Assembly: GCA_900642245.1 (NCBI GenBank)
Contig: CAAAJI010000025.1
Span: 273,852-337,851, forward strand
Direction: 5' to 3'
DNA length: 64,000 nt
From: Fragilaria radians
Lineage: Eukaryota > Bacillariophyta > Fragilariophyceae > Fragilariales > Fragilariaceae
The notes below the pieces were generated by a model that made no database searches, had not been told where the DNA came from, and saw only the letters and a list, made by a program, of their open reading frames with translations. This document shows positions 23,849 to 34,754 of this stretch, in pieces; the stretch's first letter is position 1, and the number at the start of each line of letters is the position of its first letter. A program made the translations under genes and the position numbers.

Positions 23849-24542
23849 TCAAGTGCTTCCACAAATTGTATACAACTTGGCTCTCGTTGCAAAGCCCGTA
23901 GAAGTTGCTAGAATGCGTCTCCGAAATGGAAACTGGTTCCCTGCATCCAAACATTCACACCCCTCAATCAGCTTTTTACAATCATGATACACTATTTTAC
24001 CTATGTCAATTGTTGTCATGAAAAGTATCATCGTATTGGAACAAGAGCTTACACATTCTTCCTGTACAACGGAGAGTTTTGGTTGTGGCATTTCCAAGGG
24101 TAAAAACACATTTTCCAGCAAGTTGATTTGAGAATAAAAAATATCAATTAGCCAGAATGATAATTGGGTTTCCTTCCTTATCCTCTCCTTCGTTTCATCA
24201 TGTTCCTTTACTACTGCATCATACCTTTTCCTGTTCAAGTAGGTTTGTCTTGGTGAAATTTTTGACTCCTTGTACTTCAAAGAAATTACGAAGTGTTTCC
24301 TTACTCAACCAAAATTTTAATATCATTATCTTTCTACTTTGAATTTTGGAATCCTTAATGTGAATGGCTTCCCATTTGCATTTTGAGTTCGATGTCTTAA
24401 TCCTGTCGGCTCTCAATTGTCCCACTTTCGGCCCTTTGCCATAATTGTATTCCAAAAAGTCTGTGTCGCCAAGCTCCACAAGAGTGTCAGCCACAAAACT
24501 GACTTTAAATAATGACAATTTTAAATTGAGATTAGGCAGCAC
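23849..24542 (-). pseudogene. Unrecognised protein split over two frames
   Basis: An ATG-started frame runs 24542-24219 and a second frame 24280-23849. They overlap for about 60 bases and both look protein-like there, which suggests one protein of about 220 aa broken by a frameshift or a missed short intron. The second part is charged at first (KEHDETKERIRKETQ) and carries several Cys. I recognise no family. The shift is in the opposite sense to the one-base losses seen elsewhere in the window. It may be a degraded element gene or a real lineage-specific gene. Confidence 0.4.
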
Positions 24543-24677
24543 TATGAATTCAAGGAATTAAAAATTTCACAGACACAAATCATTAAACTAAACAACAGAA
24601 AAAACCCTGCACGGACATTCTAAAAAGGTGTTTGGCCTTGCCGAAAGGTGAATTCTCACAGCATCATTTAACTTCAT

Positions 24678-25625
24678 TTAACTCTCTTTTTTGTCATGCT
24701 TTTCTCGGTAATCCGGTAAGTCAAGGTGAATGATTTCGAAGCATCTCTTCTTGAGAACTTCCTTATCTTCTTTCCCAGTTACAGATATTGTATCATGAAC
24801 CGTTATGACGATGGGCGATGCCACGCCACCGAGTGGATACAGTCGATTCCATGCATCCAGAGGAATATCAAGCGACAGGGGGACTAGTGGAGATTGATTT
24901 TGTAAGGCAACATGGAATGCACCATCCTTGAATGGCCGTCGTTCTGCCATCCTTCGTGTTCCCTGAGGAAAGAAGAACATAGGAATCCCAGATTGAACAG
25001 CATCATTCGATTTTTGATAGAGATTTTGGACACTGGATTGGTTTTTGCCGGTTGCTCGGTCAATAAAGACATGTTGACTCAGAGTCATGAGTTGTCCTAC
25101 ACCGGGTAGCAAACGCACTTGAGCTTTGGCAATCCATTTAAATCGACGATTTATCGAATAAACAGCACCCAAGTCTATCTGAGAGCTATGATTAGCAATG
25201 TAGATCGGAGCCGGAGAGCCAGGATTGATCGGGGGTAGTTTTTCTGCATTCCGTATTTCAATAGGACCAACAAATAGAGTGCAGACCAAAAGGGCAAGAG
25301 AACTCTCAATCGCGGCAGCATCCTTTTCAATGTTTCCAAAAAGTAGGTATTTGAAAAACAGGAGTGTTGCACCAATTAAACTTCCAGTGGTCCAGACGAC
25401 ATTAAAAAGATACACCTTGATCATACCCCAAAGGGATAAAGATGGGACGGAATTTGGGACCCATATCTTGTATTCTTGATACACTCCCACAAAGGATGTT
25501 ATAAAGCAGAGCGAGAAATAAGCTAAGTATATTCGAATTATGCATAAGGCAAGGAAGGACAAATAGTCTACAAGCATTGTCATCTTCCGAATTACACAGG
25601 ATGTATCGAAAACGATATTTTGCAA
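24678..25625 (-). CDS. 1-acyl-sn-glycerol-3-phosphate acyltransferase (PlsC family)
   Basis: A 315-aa membrane protein with two hydrophobic segments near the N-terminus and one near residue 75. The four acyltransferase blocks are visible: block I NHSSQIDLG (NHxxxxD), block II around KWIAKAQVRLLPGVG, block III FFPQGTRR (usually FPEGTR, here Gln for Glu), and block IV SPLVPLSLDIPL. The family moves an acyl chain from acyl-CoA or acyl-ACP to lysophosphatidate, giving phosphatidate for membrane and storage lipids. The ER is likely because no plastid motif is seen. The E-to-Q change in block III is unusual, although other acyltransferase subfamilies tolerate variation there. Confidence 0.9.
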   Translation of the reverse strand: MQNIVFDTSCVIRKMTMLVDYLSFLALCIIRIYLAYFSLCFITSFVGVYQEYKIWVPNSVPSLSLWGMIKVYLFNVVWTTGSLIGATLLFFKYLLFGNIEKDAAAIESSLALLVCTLFVGPIEIRNAEKLPPINPGSPAPIYIANHSSQIDLGAVYSINRRFKWIAKAQVRLLPGVGQLMTLSQHVFIDRATGKNQSSVQNLYQKSNDAVQSGIPMFFFPQGTRRMAERRPFKDGAFHVALQNQSPLVPLSLDIPLDAWNRLYPLGGVASPIVITVHDTISVTGKEDKEVLKKRCFEIIHLDLPDYREKHDKKES

Positions 25626-26357
25626 CTGATTCTCAAATGGAATCAGGAATCCGGAACTAATCCTCCCGTTTCCAATTTACATTCGTGTTAAATTCAATGT
25701 AATATGGAATGTATGATATAAACAAAATCAAACTTCAATCTATACATTGGTCTCAAAGTAGTGATTTTGCTTTTGCAATGCAATAATGTTTGATGAGTAT
25801 TAGAAGGATTAGATGATTCTGGGATGTAATACTTCATAAAAAGCAATGATGAGACATGCCTTAATGTTTGCAATGCTTCTTTAGCTCTTCACTAAATTCA
25901 ATGTAGATCACATGAGGTTGTGGACACCTACTTCTTATTTCCTTATCTCCTAAATTAGAATGAGAATTCGTATTTCATTTTCAAGGTGCCCGAACTGTAG
26001 AGACGTAAATTGTGTCGACATGTCACTGTAACAACGGCTTTACGTCGTAGAGCGAAATAAATAGATAATATCAAGGTTGTGAAAGTATCAAATAATCATG
26101 AATTGAACTATGCTGTTTATTTTGAGGAATTGTGTAGATGATTGTCATTTTGTTTTTACATTTGTTGGAGTGAAATATAAAAATGTTCTGTTCATTGTTC
26201 ATTGGAAAGAAGACTACAACAATTTCATGCGATTGAATAGTAACGCAATAAAATTGATTCCAAGGAATCAAATAGTTGTAGAAGCCAGAAGAAGTCCTTC
26301 TTAGATGGCACATAAAAATATCTTTGACGTCTTCGATTGGTATCTTATTCTTTAGTC
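25626..26357. other. Divergent intergenic region
   Basis: It separates the acyltransferase (minus) from the Hip-like gene (plus). The two open frames near 26071-26313 lie antisense to one another and show no motif, so I treat them as chance. It should hold both promoters. Confidence 0.5.
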
Positions 26358-27401
26358 ATGAGTTCGATTTCTCTACCACCCAATGTCGCCAATGCAATTT
26401 CTCAATTGGATCCTACTGATCAGGGTATCGTAACAGAATATATTTCTGAGTTGTTAAGCACCATTTCCAGCCTTCGAGGGGATAAGGACGACGCTCCCCC
26501 TGAGAATCCATCAGGTTTCGATGAGGCACTTCCACAGTATGTCTCCGGTGAGGATTATGAGGAGCAATCCACCTGCAAGTCTCGTGCCTCTGACTTGGTC
26601 AGCGAAGGTCGGTACGCAGAAGCATTGGACCAATATCATCGGGCCGTTCAGGCGGCACCTCCCTCGGCTCTTCTATATGCCGCACGAGCAACTGTTCTCT
26701 TGCAATTGGGTCACTCCGAATTGGCTCAACAGGACTGTAATAAGGCACTTTCCATGAATCCAGACTCAGCGAAAGCTCTTCGTGTACGTGGTAAAGCACG
26801 AAAGGCCATGGGACATTGGGAAGAAGCTCTTCTTGACTTATCTCAGGCCCAACAAATTGATTACGATGAAGGGACTGTGGCGGATTTGAAGGAATGCAGC
26901 GAGAAGCATGTTGAAGCAGAAAGAGCAAGGGCGAGTAGTAAAGTAGAAGAAGAAGAGAAATTAAAGAAGCGTGCGGAAGAAATCAGGAGGGCGAGAGAGG
27001 AGGAAGCTAAAGCAGCTGCTCCTAAAGCTGCCCCACGCAATATGCCAACTGGTGCTGGAATGGGTAGTATGCCTGGGATGCCCGGGATGCCGCCTGGCTT
27101 TATGGATTCCCTCCTCAGTGACCCAGAACTTGCTACGGCTATGCAAAATCCAAAGGTTGTTGCTGCATTTTCAGAATTAATGAGTGGTCCAGGAGGACCC
27201 ATGGGATTATTGAGTAATCCTTCCAAATTGCAAAAACTGATGATGGATCCAGATGTTGGACCTGTACTTCAAAAACTTTTGGCTAAGTTTGGTGGTGGGA
27301 TGGGAGGAGGAATGCCCGGTGGTACGCCAAGAAGTGCTGCATCAACAAGCGACGATTTGGACGATTTGCCTGACATGGATCAGGTTCCAGATCTTGATTG
27401 A
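26358..27401 (+). CDS. Hsp70-interacting protein (Hip/ST13-like co-chaperone)
   Basis: Started at the ATG at 26358 (an in-frame ATG lies 21 bases upstream), the protein has 347 aa. Order: an N-terminal helical dimerisation segment; an acidic Pro-rich linker; three TPR motifs at about residues 75-175 (ASDLVSEGRYAEALDQYHRA, ALLYAARATVLLQLGHSELA, AKALRVRGKARKAMGHWEEA); a charged coiled coil rich in EEEEKLKKRAEE; a Gly/Met/Pro stretch (GMGSMPGMPGMPPG) like the GGMP repeats of Hip; and a STI1/DP domain (LLSDPELATAMQNPKV). Hip stabilises ADP-bound Hsp70 in the cytosol. Length and domain order fit the family. It is convergent with the MEKHLA gene. Confidence 0.92.
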   Translation: MSSISLPPNVANAISQLDPTDQGIVTEYISELLSTISSLRGDKDDAPPENPSGFDEALPQYVSGEDYEEQSTCKSRASDLVSEGRYAEALDQYHRAVQAAPPSALLYAARATVLLQLGHSELAQQDCNKALSMNPDSAKALRVRGKARKAMGHWEEALLDLSQAQQIDYDEGTVADLKECSEKHVEAERARASSKVEEEEKLKKRAEEIRRAREEEAKAAAPKAAPRNMPTGAGMGSMPGMPGMPPGFMDSLLSDPELATAMQNPKVVAAFSELMSGPGGPMGLLSNPSKLQKLMMDPDVGPVLQKLLAKFGGGMGGGMPGGTPRSAASTSDDLDDLPDMDQVPDLD

Positions 27402-27578
27402 AATGTATGAATTCACTATATTCATGCCCCCATAGTAAGACCTCTGAAATCTTCCTCATATTGACAGAAGCGAAGTAATTTAATACTGGTTTGTGGACAA
27501 AGGATTATTTTGTAGTAATGAACGATCGTTGATAAACCTTATTAAATAATCCTAACAACAGTTTAGCCCTAATCAAAG

Positions 27579-28328
27579 TTACGGGTCGATATTCTTTACC
27601 TTCATTCGGTCGTAGACAGCTGATTGTCCAACTCGTGTGCCTTCCGGATCGTATACATTCCAAAGAATGACATCGCAGATTTCAAATAGACTTCCGTCTT
27701 TTCGTTGTCGTAATCCTGATGGCATGATCCAAATATCGCCCTGGTTGGATTGATCCATTATTTCCTGACGATTCTTTCTTGCTATTCCACTGGGAGCCGA
27801 ATAACGACTGGGAAGCTGATAATATTCATCCTCTGTATATTGAAAGATATCTCTGGTTGCCTGGTTGGTGTAACAATAAATGGGATCATCTTCGAAGTTG
27901 TGCGACAATACTGCATACCGAGTGTCTGTATGTACTTCGTCTATAGATGATAACCCCATTATCTCCAAAAGCGATTGATTATAAAAGCGAAATAACGAAT
28001 CCGAAGACCATTGGATCCATTCTGTCAAGTTCTTTACACGACCTGGAGGTATCGTCGAGCCTCTTGAATCAACTCCTGACTGTGGTTGATTACGGTCTTC
28101 TGCGGATGATAAAGCCATTATTTGTTGACGAGATCGCATGAAGCATGTTGATGGTACAGACACATATCCTCTTGCAAGGTTATTGTAGGATAGCCATGTT
28201 GACAGCCACAAAGTGAGACGGAAGAGAGTCGTTGGAAGCGTCATGTTGGCGTAAGTTATTCTCACGTTTTTACACTGGTTTTGATAACCTATGCAGTACC
28301 AGCTTGGTATTCCACGCGTAACGTTCAT
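27579..28328 (-). CDS. MEKHLA (PAS-related) domain protein, possibly plastid-targeted
   Basis: 249 aa from the first ATG, or 221 from the ATG at 28244, which gives a better signal-peptide-like start (MTLPTTLFRLTLWLSTWLS). The rest matches the MEKHLA domain: LSHNFEDDPIYCYTNQATRD, then LPSRYSAP, RKNRQEIMDQ, GLRQRKDGSLFEI and WNVYDPEGTRVGQSAVYDRM. MEKHLA is a PAS-like fold found alone in cyanobacteria and algae and at the end of plant HD-ZIP III regulators. A sensory or ligand-binding role is likely, but the ligand is unknown. There is no output domain. The plastid location is inferred only from the hydrophobic start. Confidence 0.8.
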   Translation of the reverse strand: MNVTRGIPSWYCIGYQNQCKNVRITYANMTLPTTLFRLTLWLSTWLSYNNLARGYVSVPSTCFMRSRQQIMALSSAEDRNQPQSGVDSRGSTIPPGRVKNLTEWIQWSSDSLFRFYNQSLLEIMGLSSIDEVHTDTRYAVLSHNFEDDPIYCYTNQATRDIFQYTEDEYYQLPSRYSAPSGIARKNRQEIMDQSNQGDIWIMPSGLRQRKDGSLFEICDVILWNVYDPEGTRVGQSAVYDRMKVKNIDP

Positions 28329-29156
28329 TTATTTCGACAAATTTTCACCCAAAATTAGTCTTTGCAAATGTATCAGGCAGATATGAATCGTACTGGGTAT
28401 CTGACGATCATTATGAAATGGATATAGTATTTGACAATCATTATGAAATGGATATAGTATCTGATCTCTATTGGATTATTACTGATTTAAAAATGAAAGT
28501 CAACTCATGGGCAATCACATTTCATGGCAATCCGAGAAACATTTTGAAAGTTTGTAAAATGAACTTTTGATTACACAAAGAACACAATAATAATTGGAAA
28601 TGGTTTTCTAAACTTTGTTTTGGATTGTTGAGAGCCTAAAACTCTTAAGCGGTACTAAAGAAGGGGCAATTGACAAATTTCTCTCGCACAATTTTTAAGG
28701 GAGATGTAGGATTGATATGGTCTATGTCTAATAAGAATTGAAAACCAAAATTTCGTTGTATTCCACGCGAAACCTTCATGAATCTCGAAAATTTACCAGG
28801 TAGATTATTTTTGTTGATGAATCGAAGATATCGTTAATGTAGCCTATATGCCTCTGAATGTCATTGCCAAGGCAAGGCCTCAATAGAATTCACTACACGT
28901 AGCAGCTACAAATGATCCAAGTCGCGCTCTAAGACCTAAATGGGTTTCAAATTTTTTCATTTATTTTTGGAGTGCACCCCATATAAATTTGCTAGTCCCG
29001 ATAACTCATCAACACGATATCTATGAATCGTGTTCTCTCAACTGAACTAAATTGAAAAATCGAAAAATGATTTCTTTTCTTTCAAAGAATCAAATATTTA
29101 TTGATGACTGTAAGGTTGAAACGGGTGTATTCCTGTTGATAAGGTGGTGAAAGCAC
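28329..29156. other. Intergenic region with a 30-bp tandem repeat
   Basis: Two 30-bp copies ending ATTATGAAATGGATATAGTAT lie at 28401-28430 and 28431-28460. Otherwise no gene or RNA is seen. Confidence 0.6.
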
Positions 29157-29471
29157 TTGAATTTGGAAGCTCCTTCCTCAGAGTTATTTCCTTACTACCT
29201 CTTGTCATCCATCGCTCTATCCGTAACTTACATGACTATGCCGAAGGAAGAGGATACTTGCAGAGAAGTTCTCTGTCTAACTATTCCATCACAAAGCACA
29301 TTGAGACTATTTGCTGGCTGGATAAGATCGCTCACGACTTTTGAGCTAGTAACGATGTTGGCTATGCTAGGATTTATTCATTGGGCGAATGAGGACCTGT
29401 TGGACATGGAAAAGCGGATCAGTTTCATAGAGCGAAATGCTTTTGCTTTGGAGGCATCTTGTGATTTGTAA
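29157..29471 (+). CDS. Small hypothetical membrane protein
   Basis: A 104-codon frame with two hydrophobic stretches (LFPYYLLSSIALSVTYM and ELVTMLAMLGFIHWA). It does not overlap another gene and stands convergent to the kinase gene. I recognise no family, and it may be a chance frame. Confidence 0.3.
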   Translation: MNLEAPSSELFPYYLLSSIALSVTYMTMPKEEDTCREVLCLTIPSQSTLRLFAGWIRSLTTFELVTMLAMLGFIHWANEDLLDMEKRISFIERNAFALEASCDL

Positions 29472-29731
29472 TTGGATTAGATGGTGAACAAATGAATGAA
29501 GTATTTAAAGAAAGTGATGTATATTCGCTGGTATGAAAATAGTGTCCCCCAGATTTTGTTTTTCCAAAACAATTTGTGACACATCTCTATTGCTTGTGGT
29601 TGGTCGCAGATTCATTCCAGAAACTTTACAAGTATGCTTAATACATTATTGAAAGATAAGCTTTAATTTTAAATCTTGAGAAGTAGAATAACCTACTTTC
29701 CCATATACCTTTCTTCGTATTTTTTAACGCT

Positions 29732-31911
29732 TTATGATGGCATTGCCTCTAAGGCAAGACAAACCTGAGCAAATGTTGGTCGTTGATCTGGATCTCGCTT
29801 GACGCAACTTCCTATAAGTGATTCCAACGCGGGTGGACACCAATTCGGAATCGTTGGCCGTTGGTCGCGATTAAGAACAGCGAGAGCACATTGTATAGCT
29901 GTCATTCCCTCAAATGGACATTCTGCTGTTAGAAGTTCCCAGAGTATTATCCCAAAGGAGAAAACATCCGCTGGCTCCGCATAGTGCTGGCTGGCGAGAA
30001 TTTCAGGAGCCATCCACTGAACTGTGCCACAGTTTCCAGTCATGCTTCGCTCTTGGGCTTTTAGCCGACTTAAACCGAAGTCGCATACCTTGGCTGTATA
30101 GGATTCGTCTAAGAGTAAGTTTGCACTCTTTAAATCTCGGTGTAACACAGGAGGTAAGCCACTATGTAGATACGTCATACCTCTTGCTGCGCCGCATGCA
30201 ACGCGTTTCACAAGTATCCAGGGCCATGTTCCTTTTGGCGCAAGCGGTGGAGTCGCCTTGTCTGGATATAGTCGTGATGGCCAAGCATCATTTTTTAAGC
30301 CGTCAGCAGCAACATAAGGGGGATGCAATGGTAGTCGCAGAGCATCCCATAGCGATCCGTTGGCAGCAAGCTCCGTGACGATTGCCCGATTCGGTGGTTC
30401 TAAGCAAGCGCCCATATATAAGCAAATGTTGGGATGTCGCATGCCTTTCAACATATTGATTTCAGCAGCGAATTCTTCCAGTATTGCTTTGGAAACGTTT
30501 ACACGTTGCGCTGATCCAGTGAGTATCTTAACTGCAACAGGAGTAGATCTCCAAGTAGCTCGCCATACTTGTCCAAAACCGCCTCCACCGATAACCTCTT
30601 CTAATTGCAGCTCATCAAATCGAATTGTACTCAATAACGATTTGGTTGTATCGGTACTTTGCGTAAGATTTTTGCGTTTGTGTATGATGTTTTTGCGTGG
30701 ACTTTCGTCATCAGAACTCTCCATTTCAAGTTCTGGCTTATCCTGAGGATTCAGTGCAAAAGATGGAAAGGATGATTCAAATGTGTTACTTTCCGGAGGA
30801 CACGACGGTACAGCTAAGGCTGCCGTGAATTCCGGGTCGTGTTGTATATTTCCAGATTCCATTTCCGAGTGCAAGTCTTGTATTGACACAGATTGGGGAG
30901 GCTCTGAGTACCGCCAATTGGAACTCGTCATTCCTGCTAAATTAGGAATAAAGGGAAGAGGAACTGGTGTACCTAATAATGTCGGGGAAGCATCGAAAGA
31001 CTTAATCTCCAAGGGATGTAACTTGATATCAACGATGCTTCGATTTTTCCCGCCTTTGGTGTTTCTGTCTCCAGAAGTCGAGGAGAGAATTTGATGCTGG
31101 AGGATGAATTTTCGCTTCCTCGCGTGACACCGCGGGGAAGCGGTAGTTTTCCTGAGGAATCTGACTGGTGACCCGAATCTTGCATCGACGCAAAGGAAGA
31201 AACAGGAGATAATCGCTTTGCCTTGCTCTTCTGTACAAAAACAGATGACGCATCTACTCCAGAAATACCTTCCCATACAGGAGTACCATATTGTGTTGGT
31301 GACTCTTGATGAGAATAATATGAGTTTGAAGGAGATCGATAAAGCGACATAGAGGGTTGCTCAGCGGAGAAGTAGTAGTTTCGATGTGAGTGGACGATTT
31401 GATCCTTCTTCCGATGTTTGGGATATTCAGGCTCTTTTGGATAGTAACTATACATGTCTGATCTGATGATTCCTTCATTGTCAGCTACATACGAATCCGT
31501 GGCACAGTCGTCACTCCATTCATCCGTTTTCTTCTTTTTATGTTTATGCGCTGAACGACGACTGCGCTTATCATCGTCGCCAGTAGTGACACCATCTGCC
31601 ACCAAGTTAAGAAATATCACAACCAGGAATCCCATAATGAGAATCAAAGCCATGACGTAAAGATGCCATGATGTATTTAAGTACGGTGCAGATTCAGTTT
31701 TGGGAAGCAAGGTTGATGCATTTCCGATTCTGTCACTGCTTTCCACTATTCCGACTTGAATTCCTTTACTACCCCTAATGTAAGCACGATCTTTACTTCT
31801 TCTCAAGAATAAATCATCCAAAGTAGTCTTCAGCTTACTTCTGACTGTGTTGTGAACATTACCATCGCCAAGGCCAGCAATTAAATGCCCTGTACGAGAT
31901 CGCTTCGCCAT
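29732..31911 (-). CDS. Membrane-anchored Raf-like (TKL) protein kinase, frame broken once
   Basis: Two overlapping minus-strand frames (31911-30973 and 31276-29732) together make one protein of about 725 aa. The N-terminal part has one transmembrane helix at residues 84-104 and a His/Lys/Ser-rich stretch. After about 350 residues of disordered sequence the kinase domain is complete: GGGGFG loop, VAVKIL lysine, HRDLKSANLLLD, DFG, GTVQWMAPEI, DVFSFGIILWELLT, and a final RDPDQRPTF. The domain is closest to plant Raf/MAPKKK-type TKL kinases. The frame must change between about 31150 and 31020. One missing base would repair it, and no normal-sized intron fits (a GTCACG...CCAG stretch there is only 32 nt). 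Signalling from a membrane is inferred. Confidence 0.85.
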
Positions 31912-33619
31912 GGACGAAACACTTAAGTTGAATGAAAATTCGGATTCTTATGTTGCAAGTAAAATAGCAACAAGGACACAAATGTATAATCCAATGATTC
32001 CAGGCAATGATGGCAACAAAACAATTTTTGGAACGGAATTCGGTGTCGCATCTTGGGAACGACTCGTTAACTTGATCCTTAATACAAAAAATAAATCAAT
32101 TTTCAGCTCTTCGAAGAAAGCGTCATGCATGTCATACCTGAAAGTAAGTGATTGCCCTAATGTATGAGGAAGGTTCTGACTTCTCTACAATATGTCATGA
32201 GGCTAGCGTGAAGTTGCTTAATTTCGGCTTGACGGAAAAATACTGATCAGTTCTTACTAGAATTAAAAGATATCAGATCATGTCTACAAAATTTGACTTT
32301 CAATTCACAACTAACATCATTGTCAATTCCTTTTCCTTTTTGGATGCGCATCTTCCACCTTAAGGATATGGCATGTAGTAAAATAATCTCAATTGAACTT
32401 TTTTCTTGAACCGGTTCCAATGTTCTTGCCAAGCTACGTAATCGTATAATTAGATTGAATATTGTCCTTTACGACAGGCTGAGCTGGAAGCACTGAAATG
32501 ACTGATTAACGTACACACGCTCTTCTTAGAGTTAATTACTGCTTCGAGCTTTATCATTTCTCATAATATCGGTTTATACATTTCTTTGAGAGTAATATTC
32601 AGAGTCACAGATTCAATATTTCCATTTATGTATTGACTTATTCACGCCAATAAAATTTCTTCAAAATATATTCTGTTTTCTTGACACGACTGTGCCAAAC
32701 AAGAGAGTGACAACACAAACTTAATGTTGTTAATTTCATGTGAAAGAAAGTAGAGAAAAGGTGATTTTTAATGATTCTCCCGTTCGTGATGCAAATTTTG
32801 CAAGTCAATTTGTTACGATGATCTCTGTATCTTTCTAGAGTTTTACAGCCTTTGTGTTCAATGATGAGAGAGCACATAATTCTTGATCTAATGTAGATTG
32901 CCAACTCATATCTGGTATTCTTTGAAAGTACTGCGCATACTTTCCATTCTCAAGCAATTATTCATCATCTCTAGATTTGGATGATCAAACAATATGTATT
33001 ATCCAAATTTGTGCTAAGAATGGACAGTTATGCCAAAACTGTCTGTGACAAGATGTGAAGATACTAGGACATGTTTATTCTCTATACTTACTTGCATTTA
33101 TAGTAAGGTATCTATAGCCTTTCATCTATATAGAACCATTGTTGCTCATAACTTACTTGATGCGTCATAAAAAATAGCGTCTCCTTGTTTTATACCTTAA
33201 CTTATGTCGCATTGGATGGAGAGATTATCTGTAGCTTAAAGGTATCTGGCAGAATGTATCTAGTGTTTCATTTTCTTGATGCATTTGAGTGCAGTGGGAA
33301 CTTGAAAGATTTCCCCATGAATTGTTGCGTTTGAAGGATGTTCCATACTTTGCTGATAATAAACGAAAAACTTCGTAGGCTTTGATTTCAGTGAAGCGTG
33401 AAGCAAGATAACGATATGAACGTTTAAATAATTATTCCAGTGATTCCTCCATTGCTTGATGTTTTCTCTCGTAAGGATCAAGCAGCTTGTAAATCAGTCA
33501 TTGAGTTTGATCCAGAATTGCATGCCTCGATTTTTCTCTACTGTACTTTTACTATTTATCAGCGGTAAAGCTTCTAAAAGGGGAATCGACAAAAACATGA
33601 CTTCATAAATTCATAAGAT
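31912..33619. other. Unassigned 1.7-kb stretch
   Basis: An 85-codon plus-strand frame starts on the CCATGG shared with the kinase start (31910-32167), and a 60-codon minus frame with a hydrophobic end lies at 31948-32130. Neither has a recognisable family, and the second could be an upstream kinase exon only if it were spliced. The rest is AT-rich with no gene seen. Confidence 0.4.
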
Positions 33620-34754
33620 ATGATAACTTCACTTGTGAAATTCCCTATTTTGAGGACTTCGAAATATTTCGCCATCAGGACCATGAGTACATCTTCAAAC
33701 GCTCCAATTCTTCAGAAACGTCGATGGACAAAGAAAGAGAAAAGATGCCCTGATAAGCGCAACTCGAAGCGTCAAATAAACGATGATCAGAATTCATCCA
33801 ACCATTTGCTGCATTGTGCTGAGAAAGTATCGTCAACCAATTGCGTTCTAATCAAGCGCTCTTCTACCGATAGTACCGAAGCCGAAGATGAATGTCGAGT
33901 GATCACGACATCTCAATTCGAAGATGCTTTAGAGCTCCCTCTCGACCCTAAATCATCATGGGTTATTGTGAAGCCTCTGGTAATTTTGGATTTGAACGGA
34001 ATACTTTGCCACCGAATTCGAAAAGAGCGCGTTGATGCAAATCCACATCTTCCGTATCGACCTTCTATTGCGCGTATTTCAAGCACTCCTGTAATTCCTA
34101 GAGAGGACATTATTCCTTTCCTGGAAGCCTTGAACAGACATTACATGATTGCCGTATGGACGTCAGCAAAGCGAGAAACTGCTAAAGTTTTAATTGACTC
34201 TTTATTCCCGATTCCACTACGTGATCGCCTTCTATTTGTCTGGGCACAAAGTGAATGCGAACGTGTGTATACCGATGAACCTCACAAACGGAAATTTGAG
34301 CGGGAAATATTTCGTAAGCCACTACTCAAAGTATGGAAAGCTTACCCTTTGTGGAATTCATCCAATACACTTCTTATGGACGATTCACCCAATAAGTGCC
34401 CTGACATACAGAACACGCTCCACCCTCCTTCCCTCCATGGAAAGATTTGCGAAGGCCAAAGCGAGCATATGCCAATGAGCGATGAAGATAATTGTATGTT
34501 ACAGAGATCTTTTTTCAATAATCTTGCTTCGCAGCACTTTATTAATCCACGAGAAACTTTCCCTTCAACTAAGGTACCTACACTCGATCTTTCTAAAGCT
34601 TTGAGTCAACTGGCCAAGATCCATATGGGATGGAGAGGGGTCGACTTATCGGAACAGGTGAGAATATCTCAACACGAAAATATGTGTTGTCCATAAACAA
34701 ACTACATCATCTATCTTGCATCTAGAGTTATCCGAAGCAACGGACAAATTGTAA
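33620..34754 (+). CDS. FCP1/NIF-like HAD phosphatase homolog (2 exons)
   Basis: Predicted exons 33620-34657 and 34728-34754 (donor GTGAGA, 70-nt intron) give 354 aa ending LSEATDKL. Without splicing, the frame runs 13 codons into the intron. A basic disordered N-terminus precedes an FCPH domain: VILDLNGILCHR (motif I), HYMIAVWTSAKRETA (motif II, T/S), and NTLLMDDSPNKC (motif III, DDS). Motif I is DLNG where active FCP1/SCP phosphatases have DxDxT/V, so the second Asp, the proton donor, is Asn. Plant FCP-like proteins with DLNG exist, so this is a known variant and may be a non-catalytic or altered phosphatase. The acceptor choice is inferred. Confidence 0.85.

Noticed and set aside
23849..24542. 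Another one-base undercall like the FBPase breaks
   Set aside because: The shift is of the opposite sense, and no family is known to guide repair.
26071..26313. Small genes on both strands upstream of the Hip-like gene
   Set aside because: They are mutual antisense shadows with no family features.
31060..31150. A 32-nt GTCACG...CCAG intron to mend the kinase frame
   Set aside because: It has the right length remainder but is about half the size of every other intron in the window and has a poor donor, so a missing base is more likely.
31948..32130. Upstream kinase exon with a second membrane segment
   Set aside because: The frame ends in a stop and there is no convincing donor linking it to the kinase start at 31911.
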